DNA of 35,371 nt from Candidatus Yonathbacteria bacterium RIFCSPHIGHO2_02_FULL_44_14 (GCA_001823535.1 MHUT01000004.1:1-35371); one strand, 5' to 3'. Numbered from the stretch's first letter, positions 22,873 through 31,467 are shown. Notes: generated from the letters alone by a model not told the origin. Translations and numbers: made by a program.

Positions 22873-23034
22873 CTAGTCACGCCAGATTATCTGGTAAATA
22901 CCTACTCCCCAGAAAATCCCCCATATATACAAAAACGTCTGATGAGCTGCTTCCGGGATCAAATATGTAATCCCTATACCGAAAACAGCGACAGTAATTG
23001 CCAAAACTGCCATTACAAAAAGTTTTATTAGCAC
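22873..23034 (-). CDS. 53-residue hypothetical membrane protein
   Basis: A short frame starting at GTG (23034) with a strong Shine-Dalgarno word, AAAGGGG, 6 nt upstream; this is the best ribosome site I see in the window. It encodes two hydrophobic segments (VLIKLFVMAVLAITVAVFGI and TFLYIWGIFWGVGIYQIIW) separated by a short polar turn with PEAAHQ, so it should be a two-helix hairpin in the membrane. A terminator follows 16 bp after its stop. It lies 36 bp downstream of glyS and may be co-transcribed or have its own promoter. No family is recognised. Confidence 0.65.
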   Translation of the reverse strand: MLIKLFVMAVLAITVAVFGIGITYLIPEAAHQTFLYIWGIFWGVGIYQIIWRD

Positions 23035-23070
23035 AGCATTCCCCTTTCAATGAGCAAGATTTGATATTTT

Positions 23071-24411
23071 TTAAAGTATAGCAGTTTTAATGTAGTTTGT
23101 CAAATCAGCAATTCCCATACGCTTTTGCGCGCCGGTATCGCGGTCGCGGATAGTGACAGTGTCTTTGTGCTCTGGTGTCTCGCCCAGCGTGTCGAAGTCA
23201 ATGACGATGCAGAATGGTGTGCCGATTTCATCCTGACGGCGATAGCGCTTACCCACATTGCCATTGTCGTCCCACATGACCTGCGGAATTGCACTCTTCA
23301 GCATCGTATACACTTCGCGTGCTTTTTCTACAAGTTCGGGTTTATTTTTAAGGAGCGGTGATACGGCTGCTTTAATAGGCGCGATGCGCGGATGAAACTT
23401 GAGGTACTCTCTAGGACTGTCACCCATTATGTCCTCGGTATATACAGAAAGAAGTACTGCGAGCATTGTGCGATCAAGCCCAAACGATGGCTCAATCACA
23501 TGTGGCATAAATTTCTCGCCTGCCTCTTCGTCGCGATACGACAAATCTACTTTGCTTGCTTCGGAGTGGCGCGAGAGGTCAAAGTCGGTGCGATATGCGA
23601 GTCCGTAAAGCTCCTTTTGTCCAAATGGATAATCAAATTCAAAATCAATCGTACGTTTTGAATAATGCGCGCGGTCGCCATCTGGAATCTCCACCTCATG
23701 CAAACGCTCGCGATCAATGCCCACTGTATCAATCCATGTATTCATTGCTACGCGCCACTCTTCAAATGCGCGCTCCCAGTCATTTTCGTTTACAAAGTAT
23801 TCGATCTCCATTTGCTCGAGCTCGCGAAGACGAAAAATAAAATCGCGCGGCGTGATTTCATTTCGAAAAGCTTTACCAATCTGCCCCAAACCAAACGGCA
23901 TCTTTGGGTGAAAAGAATCAACTACATTTTTAAAATTGACAAACATACCCTGCGCAGTCTCAGGGCGGAGATATGAAATGGACGAAGAATCTTCCATTGC
24001 TCCCACCTGGGTAGAGAGCATCATGTTGAATTGACGTTCGGGGCCGAGAGCCGCCCCGCACTCTGGACACTTGGTGTGGTCAACAAGTTGGTCGGTGCGA
24101 AAACGTTTTTTGCATTTAATACATTCCGAAAGTGGGTCTGCAAAACCTGCGACATGGCCTGTAGTTTCCCAAACACGCGGGTTCATCAAAATCGATGCGT
24201 CCATGCCATACATGTCATCACGGCCATCGACAAACATTCTCCACCAAATATTTTTGATATTGTTTTTGAGTGTGGTGCCAAGAGGGCCGTAGTCGTACGT
24301 CCCCGCAAGCCCGCCGTATATCTCGGACCCTTGATAAATAAAGCCACGGCGCTTGCAAAGCGACACGAGCTTTTCCATCATATCCACGGGGTAGGGTTTC
24401 TTTTCAAGCAT
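23071..24411 (-). CDS. glyS: Glycyl-tRNA synthetase, single-chain (dimeric) type
   Basis: A 446-residue class II enzyme of the archaeal/eukaryotic-like homodimeric type, not the alpha-beta bacterial type. It shows GSEIYGGLAGTYDYGPLG (motif 1 region), a Cys4 zinc site (CIKC...CPEC), LRPETAQGMFVNF and GQIGKAFRNEITPRDFIFR (motif 2), and PHVIEPSFGLDRTMLAVL (motif 3). The anticodon-binding domain follows (about 345-446). It charges tRNA-Gly. It is 25 bp after the beta-domain membrane protein gene. I see no T-box or other leader regulation. Confidence 0.96.
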   Translation of the reverse strand: MLEKKPYPVDMMEKLVSLCKRRGFIYQGSEIYGGLAGTYDYGPLGTTLKNNIKNIWWRMFVDGRDDMYGMDASILMNPRVWETTGHVAGFADPLSECIKCKKRFRTDQLVDHTKCPECGAALGPERQFNMMLSTQVGAMEDSSSISYLRPETAQGMFVNFKNVVDSFHPKMPFGLGQIGKAFRNEITPRDFIFRLRELEQMEIEYFVNENDWERAFEEWRVAMNTWIDTVGIDRERLHEVEIPDGDRAHYSKRTIDFEFDYPFGQKELYGLAYRTDFDLSRHSEASKVDLSYRDEEAGEKFMPHVIEPSFGLDRTMLAVLLSVYTEDIMGDSPREYLKFHPRIAPIKAAVSPLLKNKPELVEKAREVYTMLKSAIPQVMWDDNGNVGKRYRRQDEIGTPFCIVIDFDTLGETPEHKDTVTIRDRDTGAQKRMGIADLTNYIKTAIL

Positions 24412-24436
24412 AAGTGTTTAATATCTGTGAGTGGGC

Positions 24437-26347
24437 TCAATTTACCACATTTGCGTCATTTGGACCAAATTGCGGGTCTGATGAAATATAAGTTGTTACG
24501 GGGGGCTTTTTGTCCCGAACTTCGGTTTTAGTAAAGTCATCCATTGCAATAATGTTGATATCTCCTGTAAGGAGTGGTGACCGATTGATATGACTTATGC
24601 TTGGCAACAATGAAATCTGAAACGAGGCATCCCGCGACCCTCCAGCGGGTATCCGACCCACATTCCAAATAACTTCACCAGCATTTTCATTAAAAGTGAG
24701 GTCTTCTCCTTCTGGCGACACCACCCCGAGCCATTTCACATAAATAGGTAGTGTCGTTTTTACTTGTGTGTTAGAAACATTATTTACTAAATTGCGCGCC
24801 GAGAGCGTAATTGTGTATGTTGTTTCTTTGTCTGCTTGCGGCGGTATTGGTCCGGTATTTTTGAACGGCCCCGAGAAATACAGCCCCTTGGCGCCAAGCC
24901 TTAGATCTGTTTCAAATTTTACACTGCGCGTCATAAAGGCAGCGATGCCCACGGGAGCATTTGCGTCGTTCACTTTTCCTGTGCGTGCGCGAACTTCAAA
25001 AAATATCTGAGGGTTTTTTATGAGACGATCCGAGCCAACCCCGAGAGCTATAGGAGAAAAACTGAAACTTACTGAACCTTTTTCTCCAGGGTCGATTACG
25101 GCAAGCTCTTGACTTCCCGTTTTTTCCCACACAATTGTGTTGTCGATGGATCGATAATAACCACCCCCTGATGCGTAGAGAGAATATCTGTCGAGCACCT
25201 CGCCTTTAAGCTTGACTTCAATGACAGCATCGGTGACTCTTACAGGGTTATTGCTTTGCCAAAGTACATCGACACGCACACTTTTATTAAGCGACATGGC
25301 ACTATTTAGTGACTTGTTGCCATTTACGGCAAGATCAAGCGCGAGAAAAGGCTTTGTGATAACACTAGACTCGATCGCTGCGTTGTATACGGTACCAATA
25401 ATGCGTTCGTCCTTCGGGCTCTCTTTACCAACAGAAATCTTTACCACTTTCTCCTCGCTTTCCTGCCCTTCGACGACTCCATGAATCTTTATCGTTCGTT
25501 TTTCCTGAGGATTAAGTCCTGAGATTCTCCATACATTGTTTCCGTACATCGGCGCAGGGCTTGCGCTCTGAAAAGTAAACCCAATAGGGTATGTCGCTTC
25601 TACAACAAGCGCACTGATGGAATCCTTGCTATTTGAAGCAACGTCCACAGCGATTTCTATCTCCTGCCCCGAGCTCGCCTCTTTTGGCATAGAAAGTTTA
25701 ATATTTACCGGGGATGAAGAAATTCTTATGGAGTATGTCGTCGTTTTTTTGAGTATCGCATTCGAACCTGACATACGGTACTCGAGAGTGACGAGTACTT
25801 CTTTGCTCGTATTTTCTTCACCATACAACAAGGCATTCACTGTTTCTGATATTGTTTGTCCTGAGGTAATAATCCCTAGGTTTTTTGATATGCGCGGAAG
25901 CTCTACGCTGTTTACCGCAGAATAAAATCCGATTGGATATTCAACAAAAAGTGTCGCGGCTTCGATTGAAACTTTATTGTTATTGGTTATCGCAAATTTT
26001 GTCTCAAACGGCTCCCCTCCCGCGGCGGCAACCGGCGCGGAAATATCAATGAGAATATTCTCTCCAGAAACTATGTTTGAACCGCGTGACCAAATAAATG
26101 CGGCCACTGCAACCGCAAGTATAAAAAATCCTATGGAGAGTTGAACAAATTTTTTCATCTTAAGGTGATGTTTCAAAATGGCAGCTTCATCCTGGAGTAG
26201 CGAGGCTTTGTCCTCTTCTATATTCCATGAAGGTGCCTCGGCGGCTTCTTTGTGCGGTAAAACATCTTCCACCCTGTGCGTTTTGAAGTTTTTTGAGTAG
26301 AGCTCTTTTTCTAGCTCAGAGATTTTGCTTTTTACATCGTCCTGCAT
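24437..26347 (-). CDS. Membrane-anchored protein with repeated extracellular beta domains
   Basis: A 636-residue protein. Residues 1-65 are charged and cytoplasmic, with predicted helices. Residues 66-87 form one transmembrane helix. The rest is outside and made of DUF11/Ig-like beta domains: SAPVAAAGGEPFETKFAITNNNKVSIE, LSMPKEASSGQEIEIAVDVASNSK and similar units that describe recurring strands such as ATLFVEYPIGF and VVEATYPIGF. There is no catalytic motif. Such architecture suits adhesion or structural support of the envelope. The gene lies inside a translation/repair operon (recO upstream by 60 bp, glyS downstream by 25 bp). Exact function is unknown. Confidence 0.75.
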   Translation of the reverse strand: MQDDVKSKISELEKELYSKNFKTHRVEDVLPHKEAAEAPSWNIEEDKASLLQDEAAILKHHLKMKKFVQLSIGFFILAVAVAAFIWSRGSNIVSGENILIDISAPVAAAGGEPFETKFAITNNNKVSIEAATLFVEYPIGFYSAVNSVELPRISKNLGIITSGQTISETVNALLYGEENTSKEVLVTLEYRMSGSNAILKKTTTYSIRISSSPVNIKLSMPKEASSGQEIEIAVDVASNSKDSISALVVEATYPIGFTFQSASPAPMYGNNVWRISGLNPQEKRTIKIHGVVEGQESEEKVVKISVGKESPKDERIIGTVYNAAIESSVITKPFLALDLAVNGNKSLNSAMSLNKSVRVDVLWQSNNPVRVTDAVIEVKLKGEVLDRYSLYASGGGYYRSIDNTIVWEKTGSQELAVIDPGEKGSVSFSFSPIALGVGSDRLIKNPQIFFEVRARTGKVNDANAPVGIAAFMTRSVKFETDLRLGAKGLYFSGPFKNTGPIPPQADKETTYTITLSARNLVNNVSNTQVKTTLPIYVKWLGVVSPEGEDLTFNENAGEVIWNVGRIPAGGSRDASFQISLLPSISHINRSPLLTGDINIIAMDDFTKTEVRDKKPPVTTYISSDPQFGPNDANVVN

Positions 26348-26407
26348 CTAGCCAGTATATCATTTTATTTAACCGATATTAATACCCTGCCTAGCCTCGC
26401 TCGTCTA

Positions 26408-26995
26408 TTATAAATGTGATTCGCGAAGCGCATCGTTGATTTTAGGAAGCGCGTTTAGGCGAATATTTTCAAATTCCTCTAAAATATCTGTTCTGTATGC
26501 GGTCGCGCTCAAAAACTTCTCAAATCCTTTGGGGTCTGCGTACCCCAAATGCACTAGCACGCGCAGCGTAACAAGGGTTTCAAAAGACAACACAAACTCT
26601 TGCTCAACCACATGTGCCTCCAAAAAATCTACTACTCTCATTATTTCCTCGAAAAGTTCTTGGTCGCGCGCCTCACCCTGGAGGAGTCGCGAGAGAAGCG
26701 AGCAGTAACCTGCAAAGAGTTTTATGCGCACTGAATCTTTTTTTATGACCTCGAGCGGTCGATAAGCCCCCGCACTTATGGTTCGCCACACTTCCTTCCC
26801 GCGCACAAGGTCGACAGTGACAATGGAAAAATCCTGAAGTACATATCGAAGTTTTGATCTTCCTTCACGCACCGACTGTGCTGTAGCACCCACAAGCCCC
26901 ATCTCATCGGTAAAAATTTTGTAAAAGCGATTCGATTCCCCTGACGGCTGGCTCCCCAAAATGACTCCACGTGTGTGGTAGATATGATGTGTCAT
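26408..26995 (-). CDS. recO: DNA repair protein RecO, short form
   Basis: A 195-residue protein. The N-terminal OB domain (about 1-80) shows the family opening YHTRGVILGSQPSGESNRFYKIFTDEMGLV and SKLRYVLQDFS. A helical domain follows. The E. coli protein is about 240 residues; this one lacks the later part and shows no Cys4 zinc motif. RecO anneals single strands coated by SSB and loads RecA with RecR, so it acts with the recA and ssb genes of this window. It lies 3 bp after ileS, so expression is coupled. Confidence 0.85.
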   Translation of the reverse strand: MTHHIYHTRGVILGSQPSGESNRFYKIFTDEMGLVGATAQSVREGRSKLRYVLQDFSIVTVDLVRGKEVWRTISAGAYRPLEVIKKDSVRIKLFAGYCSLLSRLLQGEARDQELFEEIMRVVDFLEAHVVEQEFVLSFETLVTLRVLVHLGYADPKGFEKFLSATAYRTDILEEFENIRLNALPKINDALRESHL

Positions 26996-26998
26996 ACA

Positions 26999-29900
26999 CT
27001 ATTTATTTAGTGCAAACACAAACGAGATGCCATCGATATCGAATGGCTCGCCCACCGCTTCTCCAAACACAATATCGCGAACAAGCGCGGTTTTTTTCAA
27101 CTCATCGGCAAACTCACTCACAAGGGATTGTCCTTCGGCTGTCGTTTTAATATTTAGTGTAACAATGTCCGATTGCGCAAGTTTGGATTCCTTGCGAAGC
27201 CCCTGCACAGTGCGAAGCAGGTCCCGAAACTGCCCCTCAAGCTTGAGCTCAGGCGTAATATTCGTATCGAGAACAACATCATCGAGAAGATTGCTGTCAA
27301 ACGCAATTTCTTTCATATTCACCTCATCCGCGATAAGTGCGATGTATTCCTCCTCTCCTTTGAGTGAGGAGTTTTTAACAGTAAGACGCGCAAGCGGTTG
27401 GCGAACTTTTATACTGTCCTTTGCGCGCGCTTCAAGGGCGAGCGACACAATGTGGCGTACATCGCTCATCTTTTTCAGAACGCTTATTTCATGATCCTCG
27501 CACATTGTCGCGGGCAGATTGTTCCATGCTTCGAGATGCACGCTTTCTTTCTTCCCCCCAGCGCGGTTATAGATATGCTCCGCAAGAAACGGCATTACCG
27601 GTGCAATAAGTTTTGAAAACTCGAGAAGCACAACGCGTGTTGTCGCAATGGCAGACGCACGGTCATTAATGTCATCCGATTTGAATCGATCTCGAGAACG
27701 GCGCAAATACCAGGTGGACAAATCATCTACAAAAAGATTGAGCGGTTTCACCGCGCGGTCGAGTTCATACGCATCAAGTGCCGCAGTTTCTTCGCAGGTG
27801 ACCTCTCTCAGGCGAGCAAGTATCCACAAATCGAGAACGTTTGGTGCGTGTGCTTCCACACTATCATCTACTCGGTAAAGCTCATAGAAAGAGAGCACGT
27901 TGGACAGGCGCATAATAAATTTCTTTACCACCTCGTCAACACCGCGCGACAAAAAAGCAAGGTCTTCAGCGTGTACAATCGGCGACGACAAAAGATAGTA
28001 CCGCACCGCATCAGCGCCGTATTGATTAAGCACCTCTTGTGGGTCCGGATAATTCTTGCGGCTTTTAGACATTTTTTGCCCATCTTCAGCGAGAACCATC
28101 CCATTCACTATTACATTTTTAAACGGCGCTTTGTCAAAAAGTGCGACCGAAAGAACCATCATAGAATAGAACCACCCACGGGTTTGATCCACACCCTCCG
28201 CAATAAAATTCGCAGGGAAATTTTTTTCAAAGAGTTCTTTGTTTTCAAATGGATAATGAAACTGCGCGTACGGCATTGAGCCAGACTCGAACCAGCAGTC
28301 AAACACATACGGCACACGGAGCATCAATCCCTCACATTTACACAAAACTTCCACCGTATCTATGTACGGCAAGTGTAGATCAAATTCAAAATCTGCATTG
28401 TGGGGAAACGGCACAAAAGATAGCTCGGTCACTTCTCCAGGCATCACAAAATCTTCTTTGCCGTCTTTGAGCAGAACACCACGCGCAATTCCCGCACCTT
28501 CGACACCAGTCGAGAGCATCCATATTGGGTATTCGTGGGTGACAATAAGGATTGTCTTGCCTGCATACTCTTTCTCGAGATCCTCGAGAAGTGCCATTGT
28601 ACGACGCTTCACGTCGAGGAGATTTTCACCGCCCTCCGGGCGCTTAGTAAATTTCTCCGCCGGTGAAGCAAAGTGTTTACGATACTCCTCTATGGACTTG
28701 CCATCAAACACTCCTGTGTCGATTTCCTTAATGCGTTCGTCGACAATTATTTTTCGAGTGTCAAAACTGATTGCGCTGGCGACAATCTCCGCAGTTTGCT
28801 TGGTGCGCACAAATGGCGACGTGATGATGATATCAATACCATCGTTTAAAAGTTTTTTACCAATTACTTCGACTGCATTGCGACCGTTTTCTGTCAATCC
28901 GTATGATGCGCTTCCGTCAATTTTCGAACTTACAATGCCGTGAACATTACTTTCTGCCTCACCATGTCGCATTACAAGGTATCTGTTGCCGGATTTTTTT
29001 GTGTGCTTCTCAAGCTCGGTGCGTGAGCCCAACACCTCGCGCGCGTTACATTTCTCGCATTGCCACACGGGAATAGGCGCGCCCCAAAAACGTGAGCGCG
29101 AGATAGCCCAATCGCGCGCTCCTAGTAGCCACTGCCCAAAACGGCCATCGCGCATATTTTTTGGCACCCATGAAGTGTTTGCGTTTTCCGCGATAAGTTT
29201 ATCTTTGAGTTCGGGAACTTTTACAAACCACGACTCGGCCGCATAGTTGAGGAGTGGCGTATCGCAGCGCCAACAGTGCGGATACGCGTGAATTATTTTC
29301 TCTTTCGAAAAAAGAGCATTTATTCCGGCAAGATGTTTGATAATCAAAATGTCTGTTGCTTGGTGGTCGTCCTTTGGTTTTACTGATGCACCGGCAAAAT
29401 CACGAACTTCTTTTTTCATTGTGCCATCCATTCCTACATGTTGAATAAACGGTAAATTTTCCCGTGTTCCAAGTGCCATGTCGTCCTCGCCAAAAGCGGG
29501 TGCGATATGCACAACACCAGTCCCGCTTTCCATTGTTACAAATTCCGCACCATATATCTTCCATCCATTTTCGCGGTTATCTAAGGTACCTTGTTCGGCG
29601 TAGTAATCAAAAATAGGGTTATATGATTTTCCTATTAATTCTTTACCAAGAAAACTCTCAACGATTCGCGGGTTTTTGAAGTTCTGCTTTATTTCATCGT
29701 ATCTATTTTTTGCAAAAATATAAAAAATTGTTGTTTCAATTGCTTTTGGTGGATTTTTACCCGGCTCAAGAGCGCTGGTTGCTAACTTTTCTATCCATAT
29801 ATCTTGTACTTTCACGTATTCCGATTCGGGGCTTACCGCAAGCGCTACGTTCCCGGGAAGCGTCCATGGTGTCGTCGTCCACGCAAGAATGTAGGTGCCA

Positions 29901-30559
29901 GGCTCCTTCGCGAGCTCAAATTTCGCCGTCACTGAAATATCGGTGATGTCCTTGTACCCACTGGTCACTTCATTATTTGAAAGCGTTGTTTCGCACCTCG
30001 GGCAAATGTGCATCGACTTGAAGCCCTGATACACGAGACCATTTTCATAGAGCGTTTTGAACGCCCACCAAACAGACTCGGTATAATTTGCATCCATCGT
30101 ACTGTATGAATGCTCCATGTCAATAAAACGCCCGATGCGGGGGATGAATTTTTTCCACTCGGTATCATAGCGAAATACTGACGCACGACATGCTTCATTA
30201 AATTTTCCGATACCATACGCCTTGATGTCTTTTTTGTGTCCAAGTTGAAGCTCCTTTTCAATTAAGTTTTCAATAGGGAGCCCGTGGCAATCCCAACCCC
30301 ACACGCGCCGAACATGGCGCCCACGCATTGTTTGGTAACGCGGAATCGCATCTTTGATTGTGCTGGCGAGCATGTGTCCATAATGCGGCAACCCTGTTGC
30401 AAAAGGCGGTCCATCATAAAAAACAAACTCTTCGTTTCCCTTTGTTTGCTCGAGAGACTTTTCGAAAATATGCTCGGCTTTCCAATACACAAGGGTCTCC
30501 TCCTCGCGCTTTGCGATTTCAGAAAGTTTTTTTGGTTCTTTTTCCATATTCCCATCCAT
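26999..30559 (-). CDS. ileS: Isoleucyl-tRNA synthetase with an inserted histidine-phosphatase domain
   Basis: A 1186-residue class I enzyme. The HIGH-type motif is PHYGHM (about 58-63), the CP1 editing domain is about 190-400 (AWTTTPWTLPGNVAL, GTGVVHIAPAFGEDD), KMSKS is at 829-833, and the anticodon domain follows. Editing and synthetic sites look intact. Between GSRTELEKH (about 511-519) and DLHLPYID (about 727-734), where relatives have a short loop, is a full phosphoglycerate-mutase-like domain (about 525-720). It has RHG (531-533), Arg585 in SPFVRT, Glu near 608-612 and His675 in VTHE, i.e. all catalytic residues. The frame is continuous, so this is one polypeptide, about 200 residues longer than usual. 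The phosphatase substrate is unknown. It heads the ileS-recO operon. Confidence 0.95.
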   Translation of the reverse strand: MDGNMEKEPKKLSEIAKREEETLVYWKAEHIFEKSLEQTKGNEEFVFYDGPPFATGLPHYGHMLASTIKDAIPRYQTMRGRHVRRVWGWDCHGLPIENLIEKELQLGHKKDIKAYGIGKFNEACRASVFRYDTEWKKFIPRIGRFIDMEHSYSTMDANYTESVWWAFKTLYENGLVYQGFKSMHICPRCETTLSNNEVTSGYKDITDISVTAKFELAKEPGTYILAWTTTPWTLPGNVALAVSPESEYVKVQDIWIEKLATSALEPGKNPPKAIETTIFYIFAKNRYDEIKQNFKNPRIVESFLGKELIGKSYNPIFDYYAEQGTLDNRENGWKIYGAEFVTMESGTGVVHIAPAFGEDDMALGTRENLPFIQHVGMDGTMKKEVRDFAGASVKPKDDHQATDILIIKHLAGINALFSKEKIIHAYPHCWRCDTPLLNYAAESWFVKVPELKDKLIAENANTSWVPKNMRDGRFGQWLLGARDWAISRSRFWGAPIPVWQCEKCNAREVLGSRTELEKHTKKSGNRYLVMRHGEAESNVHGIVSSKIDGSASYGLTENGRNAVEVIGKKLLNDGIDIIITSPFVRTKQTAEIVASAISFDTRKIIVDERIKEIDTGVFDGKSIEEYRKHFASPAEKFTKRPEGGENLLDVKRRTMALLEDLEKEYAGKTILIVTHEYPIWMLSTGVEGAGIARGVLLKDGKEDFVMPGEVTELSFVPFPHNADFEFDLHLPYIDTVEVLCKCEGLMLRVPYVFDCWFESGSMPYAQFHYPFENKELFEKNFPANFIAEGVDQTRGWFYSMMVLSVALFDKAPFKNVIVNGMVLAEDGQKMSKSRKNYPDPQEVLNQYGADAVRYYLLSSPIVHAEDLAFLSRGVDEVVKKFIMRLSNVLSFYELYRVDDSVEAHAPNVLDLWILARLREVTCEETAALDAYELDRAVKPLNLFVDDLSTWYLRRSRDRFKSDDINDRASAIATTRVVLLEFSKLIAPVMPFLAEHIYNRAGGKKESVHLEAWNNLPATMCEDHEISVLKKMSDVRHIVSLALEARAKDSIKVRQPLARLTVKNSSLKGEEEYIALIADEVNMKEIAFDSNLLDDVVLDTNITPELKLEGQFRDLLRTVQGLRKESKLAQSDIVTLNIKTTAEGQSLVSEFADELKKTALVRDIVFGEAVGEPFDIDGISFVFALNK
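28400..28987 (-). other. Histidine-phosphatase (PGAM-like) domain inside ileS
   Basis: The nucleotides encode IleRS residues about 525-720. The segment is a complete family fold: YLVMRHGEAESN at the start, GLTENGRNAVEVIG, TSPFVRTKQTAEIV, ERIKEIDTGVFDGKSIEEY, GGENLLDVKRR and ILIVTHEYPIWML. This order of motifs matches the cobC/phosphoglycerate-mutase branch of the histidine phosphatases. Confidence 0.88.
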
Positions 30560-30567
30560 ATTTCTTC

Positions 30568-30597
30568 AGAATACCACAAAATGTCATCTTGCTCCAA
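30568..30597 (-). promoter_or_regulatory. Candidate ileS promoter
   Basis: On the minus strand TTGGAG (30592-30597) and TATTCT (30568-30573) are 18 bp apart. The -10 ends 8 bp before the ATG, implying a nearly leaderless mRNA. Confidence 0.4.
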
Positions 30598-30618
30598 AAT
30601 GCCTACTTGGGTTACACA

Positions 30619-30676
30619 ACCCTTTACCTTTCAGCAAATTCTCGCTATCGTGAGAATTTGCTGAAAGGTAAAGGGT
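30619..30676. repeat. Palindrome between the PaaX/Cas2-like gene and ileS (family D, copy 1)
   Basis: 25-bp perfect arms around the 8-nt loop GCTATCGT; inner core CAGCAAATTCTC. It lies 30 bp past the PaaX/Cas2-like gene's stop codon. Without a T-run it is not a standard terminator. Confidence 0.85.
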
Positions 30677-30706
30677 ACTTCAAATATTAGACCGCCTGCT
30701 GTCTCA

Positions 30707-31288
30707 CTAGAGGAGCTTAAAATGCCTCTTTAATTCGAGTGCATTATCAATCTCTGTGGCTACAATAAAACGCACGAACCTTTGTGACTGATAAAACTCC
30801 ATAATATACTCGATTTCCTTTGCGCAAGGGTAAGGATGCACAAATACCGATTTTTGAAATTCATAAAATCCCATATTTTTGAGATGTGTACGGAGTGCGT
30901 CTCTGGTGCGCTTAAATTTTTCTGGAACATCAAACATTACGATACGCCACTTCCCGTCCCATTGTGCTGGTGTTTTTAACTCAATATTTTCGATATCGTA
31001 AGTAAGCGCTAAATGTTTCCCCTCCTTTGAAAGCACTAGCGTCAACGTTCCGTCATGATTGTCTTTTGTTGAGACAAGTTTTGATTCATACAGAGAGCGA
31101 ATTGCACGATTAAGAGAGTTACGTTCAATTTTCTTCCACTCTTTTCCAATTTCTTGCACTACGCGGAAATATTGATTTGGATTGCGCGTAAGACCAAGAG
31201 CGAGCCCCGCAGACAGAAGTAGGAGTACTTTTTTCTGAAGTACTCCTTTTTTAGGATTAATTTGAGATGTTGTTTTTATGATGCCCAC
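30707..31288 (-). CDS. PaaX-like / Cas2-fold protein, stand-alone
   Basis: A 193-residue protein starting at GTG. Residues 10-100 look like a winged-helix region (LNRAIRSLYESKLVSTKDNHDGTLTLVLSKEGK). Residues 110-193 are a ferredoxin-like Cas2/PaaX-middle domain: WDGKWRIVMFDVPEKFKRTRDALRTHLKNMGF, split as WRIVMFDVPE and LRTHLKNMGF, then FVHPYPC and RFVRFIVATEID. Cas2 folds are often used outside CRISPR in PaaX-type regulators and in VapD-like RNases. No CRISPR repeat or other cas gene is in the window, so an adaptation role is not supported. The Asp in FDVPE is the position of the Cas2 metal site, so nuclease activity is possible. It lies between two related palindromes. Confidence 0.8.
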   Translation of the reverse strand: MGIIKTTSQINPKKGVLQKKVLLLLSAGLALGLTRNPNQYFRVVQEIGKEWKKIERNSLNRAIRSLYESKLVSTKDNHDGTLTLVLSKEGKHLALTYDIENIELKTPAQWDGKWRIVMFDVPEKFKRTRDALRTHLKNMGFYEFQKSVFVHPYPCAKEIEYIMEFYQSQRFVRFIVATEIDNALELKRHFKLL

Positions 31289-31301
31289 GTATGCTGTATT
31301 T

Positions 31302-31330
31302 AGTGTACTTTAGTATCGTAAAAACAGCAA
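31302..31330 (-). promoter_or_regulatory. Candidate promoter of the PaaX/Cas2-like gene
   Basis: On the minus strand TTGCTG (31325-31330) and TACACT (31302-31307) are 17 bp apart. The -35 lies in the arm of the palindrome 31322-31359, so a protein or a cruciform on that palindrome would affect initiation. Confidence 0.3.
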
Positions 31331-31359
31331 ATTCTCACGATAGCGAGAATTTGCTGTTT
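31322..31359. repeat. Palindrome upstream of the PaaX/Cas2-like gene (family D, copy 2)
   Basis: 15-bp perfect arms AAACAGCAAATTCTC around the loop ACGATAGC, which is the reverse complement of copy 1's loop. The element is therefore an inverted copy of 30619-30676. Confidence 0.85.
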
Positions 31360-31402
31360 GGTAGATTAAGCATACTTCAATCCGTAGATCCACCAAATAT
31401 TT

Positions 31403-31451
31403 AGAGTTAGAAGCTCATTCATTTAGTCTAAATGAATGAGCTTCTAACTCT
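31403..31451. repeat. Perfect palindrome after the fibronectin gene
   Basis: 24-bp perfect arms around a single central base, starting AGAGTTAGAAGCTCATTC. It lies 16 bp past the stop of the giant fibronectin-type gene. It has no T-run; it may still end transcription or protect the mRNA 3' end. Confidence 0.8.
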
Positions 31452-31467
31452 TGCCTCTGTTTTCATC

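Noticed and set aside
24437-24439. Use of TGA as glycine (genetic code 25, seen in some CPR phyla)
   Set aside because: A TGA ends the beta-domain membrane protein gene properly, and none of the conserved genes needs in-frame TGA read-through.
30619-31451. Three palindromes near a Cas2-like gene as a CRISPR array
   Set aside because: The repeats are unequal, far apart, in mixed orientation and not separated by uniform spacers; a protein gene lies between them and no cas1 is present.
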